64,000 bases of DNA, taken from the NCBI RefSeq assembly GCF_016429215.1, contig NZ_JAELUH010000015.1, forward strand, positions 1-64,000, in the 5' to 3' direction. The notes under the pieces are model-generated. The model worked only from the letters and a program-made list of their open reading frames with translations, was not told the DNA's origin and did not search any database. This DNA comes from Herbaspirillum sp. ASV7 (GTDB taxonomy: Bacteria; Pseudomonadota; Gammaproteobacteria; Burkholderiales; Burkholderiaceae_D). Positions 1 to 8,289 of this stretch are shown piece after piece. Both the position numbers and the translations under genes were made by a program. The number at the start of each line of letters is the position of its first letter. The first letter of the stretch is position 1.

Positions 1-113
1 CCTGATGACTATAGCAAGTTGGTACCACCCCTTCCCATCCCGAACAGGACCGTGAAACGACTTCGCGCCGATGATAGTGCTGCAACCAGTGTGAAAGTAG
101 GTCATCGTCAGGC
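1..113 (+). rRNA. rrf: 5S ribosomal RNA (3' end of an rRNA operon)
   Basis: The first 113 bases match a betaproteobacterial 5S rRNA: the 5' and 3' ends pair (cctgatgac with gtcatcgtcagg), and the internal blocks around CCATCCCGAACAGG and GAAAGTAGG are the conserved 5S loops. The gene probably starts at or one or two bases before the window edge, so the exact 5' end cannot be set. 16S and 23S genes would lie to the left. A rho-independent terminator follows 16 bases later, consistent with the end of an rrn operon. Confidence 0.93.
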
Positions 114-129
114 TTGTTACTCCCAAGGA

Positions 130-158
130 CCCTCGTTACGCAAGTAGCGAGGGTTTTT
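130..158 (+). terminator. rho-independent terminator of the rRNA operon
   Basis: A 10-bp stem (130-139 with 144-153, one G-T pair), a four-base loop and a run of five T follow directly after the 5S gene. Confidence 0.85.
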
Positions 159-263
159 GCTTTGGGCGGACGTTTTTTTATGAGTCGGAAGCGCATCACA
201 CCCTGCCTGTTTCCTAAGTTTTACACAGCGTGCAAAGCGGGCCTGGAGCAATTGATATCATTG

Positions 264-292
264 TTATCCACAGTCGGGCCCACAGTCGGGCC
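264..292 (+). repeat. DnaA box overlapping a 12-bp tandem repeat
   Basis: Positions 264-272 read TTATCCACA, a perfect consensus DnaA box. It overlaps the first of two head-to-tail copies of CACAGTCGGGCC (269-280 and 281-292). The stretch 159-330 otherwise holds no gene that I can support. A single box is not an origin; it could be a DnaA-titrating or regulatory site, or chance. Confidence 0.4.
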
Positions 293-330
293 ATGATCAC
301 ACACCGCCTAGGAAAAACAGACAACAAAAA

Positions 331-353
331 AAGCCGGCTACGCCGGCTTTTTC
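331..353 (-). terminator. terminator of the pagL-like gene (bidirectional)
   Basis: The perfect 8-bp stem aagccggc/gccggctt (331-338 and 342-349) has a three-base loop and is flanked by an A-run on the left and a T-run on the right, so it can stop transcription in both directions. It lies 44 bases past the stop codon of the leftward pagL-like gene. Confidence 0.8.
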
Positions 354-396
354 ATCTGATGCGAGCCGCGTTATCTGCGGCCTGTCGCGTTGGAGC

Positions 397-951
397 TTAG
401 AACTTGTAAGCCACCCGCGCCACGGCGAAGTTCACGCCACCATTGGGTTCCTTGATGCCACCATTCGAGAAGTGCTGCAGGCGGATGCCCAGGTCCAGGC
501 CATTGCTGAACACGTAACCGGCACCGACGTGGTCACCGAACTGGAAGGCCGTCGACAGCACCTTGTCGTTGTTGCGATAGAGCTTGGAGAACAGGTGGAC
601 ACCGATACCGGCTTCGCCATAGAAGCCCTTGCCATCATCACGCTGGAAGCGCAGCACCGGGGTCAGGCCCAGGTCGATCAGGTTGCCGCTGTCATTGGTG
701 TTGTTGTAGTGATTCATCTTCCAGTCGGCCAGCGACAGGTCCCAGTAGCCGCCGATGTGGGTACCGTTGGATTGCCAGAAATTCCAGTTCGGACCCCAGT
801 TGAACTGGGCGCCGACACGAGCCAGTTGGGTGTTGTTGCCGGTACCATATTCCAGCGACATGCCATCAATGGCGTAGCTGGGGGATTGGATGGCGACAGC
901 GGCAACACCAGCAAATGCGATCTTGGCGACCAGGTTCTTCAATTTAGTCAT
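397..951 (-). CDS. pagL: PagL-family lipid A 3-O-deacylase
   Basis: Predicted outer-membrane enzyme that removes the ester-linked acyl chain at position 3 of lipid A. The 184-residue product starts with a signal peptide (charged MTKLKN, hydrophobic core, cleavage expected after SYA near residue 27). The rest has alternating aromatic and polar residues like a small beta-barrel and ends in Phe, as outer-membrane proteins do. The PagL catalytic region LQHFSNGG is present, with the His and Ser two residues apart, followed by K-x-PN-x-G. Length fits the family. It stands alone between a promoter at 970-997 and a terminator at 331-353. Family call is strong; substrate not proven. Confidence 0.88.
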   Translation of the reverse strand: MTKLKNLVAKIAFAGVAAVAIQSPSYAIDGMSLEYGTGNNTQLARVGAQFNWGPNWNFWQSNGTHIGGYWDLSLADWKMNHYNNTNDSGNLIDLGLTPVLRFQRDDGKGFYGEAGIGVHLFSKLYRNNDKVLSTAFQFGDHVGAGYVFSNGLDLGIRLQHFSNGGIKEPNGGVNFAVARVAYKF

Positions 952-969
952 GGATTGTCTTTCAACGCG

Positions 970-997
970 TAAATAGTTTTGAAGGGGCTCTCTGCAA
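970..997 (-). promoter_or_regulatory. putative sigma70 promoter of pagL
   Basis: Read on the minus strand: TTGCAG (992-997), a 16-base spacer, then TATTTA (970-975), ending 19 bases before the ATG at 951. Prediction from motif match and position only. Confidence 0.4.
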
Positions 998-1120
998 GGA
1001 TTCCGCGCGGATCTTTACGTCCGCGATGCCGCGATATTCTCTCATAATCATCACAATTGCATACTCGCGTGTCTGTTTTTGGCGCGAACGCCACAAGCCC
1101 GCGTTCTTGACACCGCTACC

Positions 1121-2029
1121 TCAAGGCCGGTAGCTGTATTCCAGGCGACCGGCCACGTCGACACGGACGGCCAGCACATGCCCAGACAACGGATATTGCG
1201 CCAGCTCAGCTTCGCTTCGTCCATTGCGCCCGGTCGTGATGTAGAGCGTACGCAGGTCAGCGCCGCCGAAGGCCACCATGGTCGGGCAACGCGCCGGCAA
1301 GCGGATTTCATGCAGGATTTCGCCTTGTGGCGATAAGCGCAGCACCCGTCCCCCCTCGAACATGGCACACCAGTACGCACCTTCGCTGTCCACGGCGGCG
1401 CCATCCGGACGACCGCCATAGTCCGGCGCGCTCTTGTCGCTGTCGAACTGGCGCAGCAGCCGGCAATGGCTGGTCTGGCCGGTGGCCAGATCATAGTCAT
1501 AGACGTTGATGCGGTGCGCGGGTGTATTGGAGTGATACATCGACCTCTGGTCAGGGCTGAAGGCGACGCCATTGGAAGTGGTCACTGGATGATGCGCATC
1601 CCGCAGGGTGTTACGCTCGAAGCAATACAGGGTGCCGGCTTCGCGGTCACGCGGCTCATAGATGGTGCCGCACCAGAAGCGCCCCGCCGCATCGCAGCGA
1701 CCATCGTTGAAGCGGATCCGGGCGGTGTCATAGGGCGCCTCCAGCATGGGGCTTAGCGCACCGGTACCCGTGTGGAGATGGAACATGCCGGTACGCAATG
1801 CCACCACCAGCCCGCCTTGCGCATGCTTGACGATACTGCCCGGTTCCTCCGGCATGTCCCAGCGCTGATGCTGCTGGCTGTCCGGCTGCAGCCTGTGCAC
1901 GGCGCGGCCGGGAATGTCGATCCAGTACAGTGCGTTTTCCTCGGCATGCCACAGGGGCGACTCCCCCAGCAACATCGGTTCTGGGAAGGCGGCGGTGATC
2001 GCATCGAAGGAGGAAGTAGGTTCGGACAT
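1121..2029 (-). CDS. SMP-30/gluconolactonase-family sugar lactonase
   Basis: Predicted cytoplasmic metal-dependent lactonase hydrolysing an aldonolactone to the aldonate. The 302-residue protein has the SMP-30 signature: the metal-binding Glu in LLGESPLW near the N-terminus, RFNDGRCD, the Asn in TTSNGVAFSPD and the Asp in GRPDGAAVDSEG. I place the start at the ATG at 2029 (MSEPTSS); the frame stays open upstream to 2113, but that extension runs into the hairpin region and lacks homology. It is the last gene of the leftward sugar-acid cluster, separated from the SDR by a terminator-like hairpin, so it may be transcribed partly on its own. It fits as the step before the dehydratase at 4382-5917; the actual sugar is unknown. 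Confidence 0.82.
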   Translation of the reverse strand: MSEPTSSFDAITAAFPEPMLLGESPLWHAEENALYWIDIPGRAVHRLQPDSQQHQRWDMPEEPGSIVKHAQGGLVVALRTGMFHLHTGTGALSPMLEAPYDTARIRFNDGRCDAAGRFWCGTIYEPRDREAGTLYCFERNTLRDAHHPVTTSNGVAFSPDQRSMYHSNTPAHRINVYDYDLATGQTSHCRLLRQFDSDKSAPDYGGRPDGAAVDSEGAYWCAMFEGGRVLRLSPQGEILHEIRLPARCPTMVAFGGADLRTLYITTGRNGRSEAELAQYPLSGHVLAVRVDVAGRLEYSYRP

Positions 2030-2127
2030 GAGAGCGTTGCCAGTAGGAACAAAGGGCTCATTATGCGCCGATGATATCGATTGATAAACCTGAACAGGAC
2101 GTGGGGAAACCAAAGCTCGCGCCCCAG

Positions 2128-2158
2128 AAAAAACGGCATGCGCCAGGCGTGCCGTTTT
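2128..2158 (-). terminator. hairpin with U-run between the SDR and lactonase genes
   Basis: The 9-bp stem aaaacggca/tgccgtttt (2130-2138 and 2150-2158) has an 11-base loop that can pair further. Read leftward it ends in six U. It lies 70 bases after the SDR stop and 99 bases before the lactonase start, so it should end or attenuate transcription inside the cluster. Confidence 0.65.
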
Positions 2159-2228
2159 CGTGTTGCAGCGAGGTGTTCAGGAAAAGACTAAAAAAGCCGT
2201 CCTACCCGACTAACACCCGCCATCGACA

Positions 2229-2993
2229 TCAGTTAGACCAGCCACCGTCAATCATGTGCACCGAGCCAGTCGTGAAGTTGGACTCGTCCGAGGCCAGGTA
2301 CAGCGCCAGTGCCGCCACTTCCTCGGCCTTGCCGATACGGCCCATCGGCTGGCGTGCCACGAAGGCGGCACGGACTTCATCCTCGCTCTTGCCGGTTTCC
2401 TTGGCCTGGGTGCTGATGCGCTGGTTCAGCGAAGGCGATTCGATAGTGCCCGGGCAGATCGCATTGCAACGCACGCCTTGCGATACGAAGTCCGCCGCCA
2501 CCGACTTGGTCAGGCCCACCACGGCCGCCTTGGAAGCGCCATAGGCGAAACGGTTGGCCACGCCCTTCACGCTGGAAGCGGCCGAGGCAATATTGACGAT
2601 GGATCCCGCCTTCTTGGCCAGCATGCCCGGCAACACCGCGCGGATGGTGTGGAACATGGCCTTGGCATTGAGGTTGAAGGAGAAGTCCCAGGCCTTGTCA
2701 TCGCACTCCAGGATATTGCCCGCCGCGACATAGCCGGCGCAGTTGAAGAGCACATCGATGGTGCCGATATCGGCCACCAGGGCCTTGATGGCGGCGTCAT
2801 CGGTGACGTCCAGCAGGCGCGTCTCCACGCCGGGGATGCCTGCCAGCGCCTCCAGGTGCTGCTTGCTGATGTCGGTGGCGATGACGCGCGCACCTTCGCG
2901 GGCGAACAGCTCGGTCGAGGCGCGGCCGATGCCTTGCGCGGCAGCGGTGATCAGTACGGTCTTGCCGGCGAGGCGGCCAGTGGATGCAGACAT
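2229..2993 (-). CDS. SDR-family 2-keto-3-deoxy-sugar-acid dehydrogenase (BDH2/DHRS6-like)
   Basis: Predicted NAD-dependent short-chain dehydrogenase, 254 residues. It shows the Rossmann motif TAAAQGIG near residue 17, the Asp of ATDIS that selects NAD, NCAG, the catalytic Ser in SAASS and YGASK, and ends in IDGGWSN. Many stretches (TAAAQGIG, SVKGV, LTKSVAADF, YLASDES, IDGGWS) match what I know of animal BDH2/DHRS6, whose bacterial relatives include 2-keto-3-deoxy-L-fuconate 4-dehydrogenase. I infer oxidation of a 2-keto-3-deoxy aldonate at C4. The ATG at 2993 has an AAGGA ribosome site, and the gene starts 15 bases after the FAH-fold gene. Exact substrate (C5 or C6 acid) is not decided by sequence. 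Confidence 0.85.
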   Translation of the reverse strand: MSASTGRLAGKTVLITAAAQGIGRASTELFAREGARVIATDISKQHLEALAGIPGVETRLLDVTDDAAIKALVADIGTIDVLFNCAGYVAAGNILECDDKAWDFSFNLNAKAMFHTIRAVLPGMLAKKAGSIVNIASAASSVKGVANRFAYGASKAAVVGLTKSVAADFVSQGVRCNAICPGTIESPSLNQRISTQAKETGKSEDEVRAAFVARQPMGRIGKAEEVAALALYLASDESNFTTGSVHMIDGGWSN

Positions 2994-3008
2994 GCTTGTT
3001 CCTTTGCG

Positions 3009-4184
3009 TTAGATGAGTTTGCGTTGGGCCAGGTTCTTGAACAGGGCAGTCAGGCCGAAGGTCCATGGTGCGGTCTTGTCGCTGAAGTTGACCGTGTTGA
3101 CCAGCGCGCCCAGCTTGCCGGTGGCAATCGTGACGACGTCGGCCACCTGGTGCGTGAAGCCCTGGCCGGGGCCGAAACGGTCCTGGGTCGGTGCGAACAT
3201 GGTGCCCAGGAACAGGACCAGACCATCCGGATACTGGTGGTTGGGGCCGATCGCATGTTCCACCAGCTGCAGCGGATCGCGGCTGATCATGGACATCGAG
3301 CTGCTGCCCTTGAGCGTGAAGCCTTCGGTACCATCGACTTGCATTGTAAGTTCGGCGCGACGTACATCGTCAATTGAAAAGTTTGCGTCGAACAGGCGAA
3401 TGAAAGGCCCGACCGCGCAGGAGGCGTTGTTGTCCTTGGCCTTGCCCAGCAACAGCGCACTGCGGCCCTCGAAGTCGCGCAGATTGACGTCATTGCCCAG
3501 CGTGGCGCCGACCACTTTGCCACGGCTGTTGATGGCCAGCACGATCTCGGGTTCGGGATTGTTCCAGGCCGATTTCGGATGGATGCCCACTTCATCGCCC
3601 AGGCCCACCGACGACATCGGCTGGGCCTTGGTAAAGATCTCGGCATCCGGACCGATGCCCACTTCCAGGTATTGCGACCAGACGCCCTGTTCCAGCAGCA
3701 CTTCCTTCAGGCGCGCAGCGCCAGGCGAGCCCGGCACCACGCTGGAGAGGTTGTCGCCGATGACCGCCGTGATGGCGCGACGCACCGATTCGGCCTTGCC
3801 GGCATCGCCACGGGCCTGTTCCTCGATGACGCGCTCCAGCATGCTGGCCACGAAGGTCACGCCGCTGGCCTTGACGGCCTGCAGGTCGATGGGCGCCAGC
3901 AGCCAGGGGCGCGAGGTGTCACGACGGCTGGCATCGGCATTGTCGAGCAGCTCCTGCAGCGTGGCCACGCGGGTCATGTTGGTGGCTGCGCGCACGGCCG
4001 TGGCCGGGTCGTCCAGCTCCAGCAGTTCGCTGGAGGTGGCGGCGATCAGGGTCAGGTCATAGGCGCCGTCGGCGTCGATCTTGACCAGCACCGGGCCGAC
4101 GCCCGGTTGCCATACGCGGCCGATCAGGGTGGCCTGGGCATGGTCTTCAGGCAGGTGCGCCTGTAGCGTGTAGGTGTGTGCCAT
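3009..4184 (-). CDS. fumarylacetoacetate hydrolase-family protein (probable 2-keto-3-deoxy-aldonate dehydratase)
   Basis: 391 residues with a C-terminal FAH fold: the acidic metal-site region NPEPEIVLAI, then GNDVNLRDFEG, and a Lys-rich KAKDNNASC segment. The N-terminal half is longer than in simple FAH hydrolases, as in the family members known as 2-keto-3-deoxypentonate dehydratases. The start at 4184 (MAHTYTL) has a nearby AAGGA; the longer open frame to 4241 has no ribosome site. It sits between the UxaA-type dehydratase and the SDR. Two roles are possible: dehydration of the keto-deoxy acid to 2-oxoglutarate semialdehyde, or hydrolysis of the 2,4-diketo acid. I favour dehydration because the upstream GguC-like protein could serve as hydrolase. 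Confidence 0.78.
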   Translation of the reverse strand: MAHTYTLQAHLPEDHAQATLIGRVWQPGVGPVLVKIDADGAYDLTLIAATSSELLELDDPATAVRAATNMTRVATLQELLDNADASRRDTSRPWLLAPIDLQAVKASGVTFVASMLERVIEEQARGDAGKAESVRRAITAVIGDNLSSVVPGSPGAARLKEVLLEQGVWSQYLEVGIGPDAEIFTKAQPMSSVGLGDEVGIHPKSAWNNPEPEIVLAINSRGKVVGATLGNDVNLRDFEGRSALLLGKAKDNNASCAVGPFIRLFDANFSIDDVRRAELTMQVDGTEGFTLKGSSSMSMISRDPLQLVEHAIGPNHQYPDGLVLFLGTMFAPTQDRFGPGQGFTHQVADVVTIATGKLGALVNTVNFSDKTAPWTFGLTALFKNLAQRKLI

Positions 4185-4331
4185 GTGAGTGGATCCTTGT
4201 TGTTGAAGGCTGGCCCGGAATGCTCGGGAAGCGGGCCACAATTAAAAAACGTCTGAGAGGGGGACGGACATCACCGCGGGCGAAGCACCCTCGATCGGGG
4301 TGGGGCAAGGATGCTTGGCCGGAGGATCGTC

Positions 4332-4360
4332 CGCATCGCCCGGCAAGCCGGGACGATGCG
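4332..4360. repeat. intercistronic stem-loop in the sugar-acid operon
   Basis: A long hairpin: cgcatcg (4332-4338) and cccggc (4339-4344) pair with gccggg (4347-4352) and cgatgcg (4354-4360), with one bulged A and a two-base loop. No U-run follows in either direction, so it is more likely an RNA processing or stability element between the dehydratase and FAH genes than a terminator. It occupies most of an otherwise empty 197-base gap. Confidence 0.6.
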
Positions 4361-4381
4361 AAAGAACGAAAGGACTGCTGA

Positions 4382-5917
4382 TCAGGTATAGACGCCGATA
4401 TGCCAGGGCACGAACTCATCCTGCCCGTAGCCGTGCAGCTCGCTCTTGGTCTTCTTGCCCGAGGCGGTATCGAGGATCATCTGGAAGAAGCGCTGGCCGA
4501 TTTCCTGCGGACTCACATTGCCGTCGGCGATCTCGCCGCAGTTGATGTCCATGTCCTCTTCCTGGCGTTGCCACAGCGCCGTATTGGTCGCCAGTTTCAG
4601 CGACGGCGCCGGTGCGCAGCCATAGGCCGAACCACGACCGGTGGTGAAGCAGATCATGTTGGCACCGCCGGCGACCTGGCCGGTAGCCGAGATCGGATCG
4701 TATCCGGGGGTATCCATGAAGACGAAACCGCGCGCCGTGACCGTCTCGGCATACTTGTAGACGTCCACCAGGTTGGTGGTGCCACCCTTGGCCACCGCAC
4801 CCAGCGATTTCTCCAGGATGGTGGTCAGGCCCCCGGCCTTGTTGCCGGCCGAGGGGTTGTTGTTCATCTCGGCATCGTTCTTGGCGCAATACTCCTCCCA
4901 CCAGGCGATGCGGGCCAGCAGTTTCTCGCCCACCTCCGGCGAGACCGCGCGACGCGTCAACAGGTGTTCGGCGCCATAGATTTCCGGCGTCTCCGACAGG
5001 ATCGCGGTGCCGCCGTGGCGCACCAGCAAGTCCACCGCCGCGCCCAGTGCCGGGTTGGCGGTGATGCCCGAGTAGCCGTCCGAACCGCCGCATTGCAGGC
5101 CCAGCGTCAGGTGCTTGGCCGAGACCGGTTCGCGCTGGATGTCGTTGGCCTTGGGCAGCATCTTCTTGATCTTCTCGATCCCCAGCGCCACCGTCTTGGC
5201 GGTGCCGCCGGTGCTCTGGATGGTGAAGGTGTGGAAGTATTCGCCTTCCTTGAGGTTGTGGCTTTCCATCAGGCCCGAGATCTGGTTGGTTTCGCAGCCC
5301 AGGCCCACCACCAGCACGGCGGCGAAGTTGGGATGCTTGGCATAGCCGGCCAGGGTGCGGCGCAGGATCTGCAGCGGCTCGCCCTGGGAGTCGACCGCGC
5401 AACCGAGACCGTGGGTCAGTGCCACCACGCCATCGATGTTGGGATAGTCGGCCAGCGCCTCGGGATGGATGTCGCGGCGGAAGTGGTCGGCGATGGCGCG
5501 CGCGGCCGTGGCCGAGCAGTTCACCGAGGTCAGCACGCCGATGTAGTTGCGCGTGGCCACGCGGCCGTCCGGACGCACGATGCCCATGAAGGTGGCCGGC
5601 TCGGCGACGAAATCCACCGGCTTCACGTCGGCGCCGAAATGGTGCTCGCGCGAGAACTCGGCCATGGCCAGGTTATGGGTGTGCACATGCTGGCCCGGCG
5701 CGATCGTCTGGCTGGCCGTGCCGATGATCTGGCCATAGCGCTTGACCGGCTCGCCCACGGCGATGGCGCGGGTAGCCATCTTGTGGCCGGCGGGAATGAG
5801 GCCTTGTACCTTCAGGCCGCCTTCCTCTTCCAGCACCGTGCCGGAGATGAGCTGCTGGCGGGCAATGACGACATCATCGACGGGATTCAATCGGATGACG
5901 GGAGAGATAGCTTTCAT
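4382..5917 (-). CDS. UxaA-family aldonate dehydratase (altronate/arabinonate dehydratase type)
   Basis: 511-residue dehydratase of the altronate/galactarate family, predicted to convert an aldonate to the 2-keto-3-deoxy acid. An N-terminal SAF-like domain (roughly residues 1-95, HVHTHNL) is fused to the large catalytic domain, which carries conserved Cys positions in GLGCETNQ, LQCGGSDGYSG, YGCAPAPS and DINCGEI, expected to hold iron or an Fe-S cluster. Start at 5917 (MKAISPV). Next genes are an FAH-fold enzyme and a BDH2-like SDR. I recall this gene order from work on a non-phosphorylative D-arabinose route in Herbaspirillum huttiense, where a UxaA-type enzyme is the arabinonate dehydratase; that substrate is inferred here, and altronate or fuconate remain possible. 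Confidence 0.85.
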   Translation of the reverse strand: MKAISPVIRLNPVDDVVIARQQLISGTVLEEEGGLKVQGLIPAGHKMATRAIAVGEPVKRYGQIIGTASQTIAPGQHVHTHNLAMAEFSREHHFGADVKPVDFVAEPATFMGIVRPDGRVATRNYIGVLTSVNCSATAARAIADHFRRDIHPEALADYPNIDGVVALTHGLGCAVDSQGEPLQILRRTLAGYAKHPNFAAVLVVGLGCETNQISGLMESHNLKEGEYFHTFTIQSTGGTAKTVALGIEKIKKMLPKANDIQREPVSAKHLTLGLQCGGSDGYSGITANPALGAAVDLLVRHGGTAILSETPEIYGAEHLLTRRAVSPEVGEKLLARIAWWEEYCAKNDAEMNNNPSAGNKAGGLTTILEKSLGAVAKGGTTNLVDVYKYAETVTARGFVFMDTPGYDPISATGQVAGGANMICFTTGRGSAYGCAPAPSLKLATNTALWQRQEEDMDINCGEIADGNVSPQEIGQRFFQMILDTASGKKTKSELHGYGQDEFVPWHIGVYT

Positions 5918-6039
5918 GATGATCTCGTTGAGATTCGTGGAGTGGTGCAGGCTGGCCGCTATCGCGGCGGGCACATGCCCAGCGCGTGAGGCGCAGGGCA
6001 TGCCGGGTGGTTACGTTTGCTTGAACATCAATTACTTAA

Positions 6040-6846
6040 TTACTTGGCCGCGAACTGCGCCAGGTCAGGCATGGGGCTGCCCACCCATTGCTGGTAGATG
6101 CCGGGCAGCTTGCCATTCTTCAGGTTGGTGGAGATCCAGTCGTTGAGCCATTTTTCCAGTGCTGGCTCACCCTTGCGCAGGCCGATGGCATAGGGGATGT
6201 CCTTGATGGCGAACTTGGTTTCCAGGTTCTTGGACGGGTTCTGCTTGGCAATGGCCGAGGCCAGCGAGTTGGGCGTACACAGGGCGTCGACCTGGCCGGA
6301 GATGATGGCCGCGGTCACGGTGGCATCGTCGTCGAAGCGCACGATGTTGGTCCCCTTGGGCGCGATCGGCGTGAGCAGCGAATCCTGCATGTTGCCGCGC
6401 ACTACGGCCACGCGCTTGCCGACCAGGTCATTCAAGGCCTTGATGTTCTCGCTCTTGGGCGCGGCCACCACGAATTGCGAGGCGCCATAAGGCTGGGTGA
6501 AGGCCACCACCTTCTGGCGTTCCGGCGTGATTGAGAAGGACGAGATCACCATGTCAGCCTTGCCGGTCATCAGGAAGGGAATGCGATTGGGACCGGTGAC
6601 CTGCACGATCTCCAGTTCCACGCCCATGTCCTTGGCCAGCAGGCGCGCGGTCTCGACGTCGGAACCCTGCGGCTCCAGCTTGGCGTTGGTCATGCCGAAG
6701 GGAGGCGCGCCGAGGTCGATGGCGATCAGCACCTTCTTGCGCGCCTTGATGTCGGCCAGCGCATCGGCGTGGGCGGCCTGGGCAAAGCAGGCCAGGCCCA
6801 GCACGACGGCGGCCGTCTTGCGGGTGAAATTGAGCAGATTCTTCAT
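6040..6846 (-). CDS. ABC transporter substrate-binding protein, family 3
   Basis: Periplasmic binding protein of 268 residues with a clean signal peptide (MKNLLNFTRK, hydrophobic core, AHA cleavage near residue 27). The mature part has the family-3 (polar amino acid type) pattern: KVLIAIDLGAPPFG, GSDVETARLLA, ITPERQKVVAFTQPY and a C-terminal IYQQWVG. It lies between its ATPase gene (65 bases away) and the dehydratase gene, in one leftward operon. The fold family usually binds amino acids or opines, but the neighbours are sugar-acid enzymes, so the ligand may be an aldonate or related carboxylate. Confidence 0.9.
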   Translation of the reverse strand: MKNLLNFTRKTAAVVLGLACFAQAAHADALADIKARKKVLIAIDLGAPPFGMTNAKLEPQGSDVETARLLAKDMGVELEIVQVTGPNRIPFLMTGKADMVISSFSITPERQKVVAFTQPYGASQFVVAAPKSENIKALNDLVGKRVAVVRGNMQDSLLTPIAPKGTNIVRFDDDATVTAAIISGQVDALCTPNSLASAIAKQNPSKNLETKFAIKDIPYAIGLRKGEPALEKWLNDWISTNLKNGKLPGIYQQWVGSPMPDLAQFAAK

Positions 6847-6911
6847 GGGTGTCTCCTGAGTGGTTTATTTAAAACTGCCTGGTAAAAGCTAAATCCGCCG
6901 TTGCGGAAAAC

Positions 6912-7646
6912 TTAGAGATCGCTGGATACGAATTTCTGCAGTTCAGCCGTCTTGGGATTGCTGAAGAGCTCGTCCGGCGGCCCGATTTCCCACACCTGGC
7001 CCTGGTGCATGAATACCAGCACATCGGCCAGCTTGCGGGCAAAGGCCATCTCGTGGGTGACCAGTACCATGGTCATGCCCTCGCGGGCCAGGTCTTCCAT
7101 GACCTTCAGCACCTCGGCCGTCAGTTCGGGGTCCAGTGCCGAGGTCACTTCATCGAAGAGCATCAGTTCCGGTGCCATCGCCAGCGAGCGGGCAATCGCC
7201 ACGCGCTGCGCCTGGCCGCCGGAGAGCTGCTCGGGATAGGCATCCTTCTTGTTTTCCAGGCCCACCAGTTGCAGGACCTTGTGGGCGATCTTCTTGGCTT
7301 CATCGACCGACATCTTCTTGATGGTGGTCAGTGCCAGGGTGATGTTGCGCTCCACCGTCAGGTGCGGGAACAGGTTGTAGCTCTGGAAGACGATGCCGAC
7401 CTGCTTGCGCAGTTCGCGCAGGTTCAGCTTGTCGGGATGATGGATGTCGTGGCCACAGACCTTGATGTCGCCGGCATCCACTTTTTCCAGGCCGTTGAGG
7501 CAGCGCAGGAGCGTGCTCTTGCCCGAGCCGCTGCGACCGATGATGGCCACCATCTGGCCCTTCTGCACGTCCAGAGAGACGCCGTTCAAGACCTTGTTGG
7601 GGCCGAAGCTCTTGTGCAGATCCTTGATCTTAACGATGGCTGACAT
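6912..7646 (-). CDS. ABC transporter ATP-binding protein (polar amino acid type)
   Basis: ATPase of 244 residues energising the importer in this operon. Walker A is GRSGSGKST, the signature is LSGGQAQRVAIARS, and Walker B LMLFDEVTSALD ends in the GlnQ/HisP-style TSALDPE, with the switch His in LVTHEM. A Val replaces the usual Pro after the Walker B Glu, which is common in this subfamily. Its start overlaps the end of the permease gene (7630) by 17 bases, indicating translational coupling. Confidence 0.93.
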   Translation of the reverse strand: MSAIVKIKDLHKSFGPNKVLNGVSLDVQKGQMVAIIGRSGSGKSTLLRCLNGLEKVDAGDIKVCGHDIHHPDKLNLRELRKQVGIVFQSYNLFPHLTVERNITLALTTIKKMSVDEAKKIAHKVLQLVGLENKKDAYPEQLSGGQAQRVAIARSLAMAPELMLFDEVTSALDPELTAEVLKVMEDLAREGMTMVLVTHEMAFARKLADVLVFMHQGQVWEIGPPDELFSNPKTAELQKFVSSDL

Positions 7647-8280
7647 TCAGTTTCCTTTCAAAGTGCTTGGACAGCGCCGACAGCGGGAAGCACAGGCAAA
7701 AATAGATGAGCGCCACACAGCCGAAGACGGTGAACGGCTGGAAGGTGGAGTTGTTGATGATCTGGCCGGCACGCGAGAGATCGACGAAACCGATCACCGA
7801 CGCCAGCGAGGTGTTCTTGACGATCTGCACCATGAAGCCCACGGTAGGCGGCGTGGCGATCTTGATGGCTTGCGGCAGGATCACCTTGGTCAATTGCTCG
7901 AAGCGGTTGAAGCCCAGGCATTCCGAGGCTTCCCATTGCGTCCTGGGCACCGCCTGGATGCAGCCGCGCCAGATCTCGCCCAGGAACGCGGCGCAGTAGA
8001 TCGCAAAGGAAATCCCGGCGGCCACCAGCGGTGTCAGCTTGAGGCCGGCGATGGCCAGGCCGAAGTAGGACACGAACAGGATCACCAGCAGCGGAATGCC
8101 CTGCACCACCTGGATGTAGCCGCTGGCGATGTTGCGCAGCAGACGATTGGGCGAGACACGCCACAGCGCGATCACGAAGCCGGCCACGCCACCGAAGACG
8201 AAGGCCACCAGCGACAGCACCACGGTCCAGACGGCAGCCTGCAACAGGTATTCGACGTGCAGGAAACTAAATGAATTCAT
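7630..8280 (-). CDS. ABC transporter permease, HisM/GlnP type
   Basis: Inner-membrane permease of 216 residues with several hydrophobic segments starting near residue 10. The cytoplasmic EAA loop reads EIWRGCIQAVPRTQWEA, the coupling site for the ATPase. The gene starts 9 bases after the other permease and overlaps the ATPase gene, so the two permeases probably form a heterodimer. Confidence 0.92.
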   Translation of the reverse strand: MNSFSFLHVEYLLQAAVWTVVLSLVAFVFGGVAGFVIALWRVSPNRLLRNIASGYIQVVQGIPLLVILFVSYFGLAIAGLKLTPLVAAGISFAIYCAAFLGEIWRGCIQAVPRTQWEASECLGFNRFEQLTKVILPQAIKIATPPTVGFMVQIVKNTSLASVIGFVDLSRAGQIINNSTFQPFTVFGCVALIYFCLCFPLSALSKHFERKLNVSHR

Positions 8281-8289
8281 CGCCGCTCC

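Noticed and set aside
264-292. Replication origin
   Set aside because: Only one DnaA box, no AT-rich unwinding region, and no dnaA, dnaN or gidA nearby.
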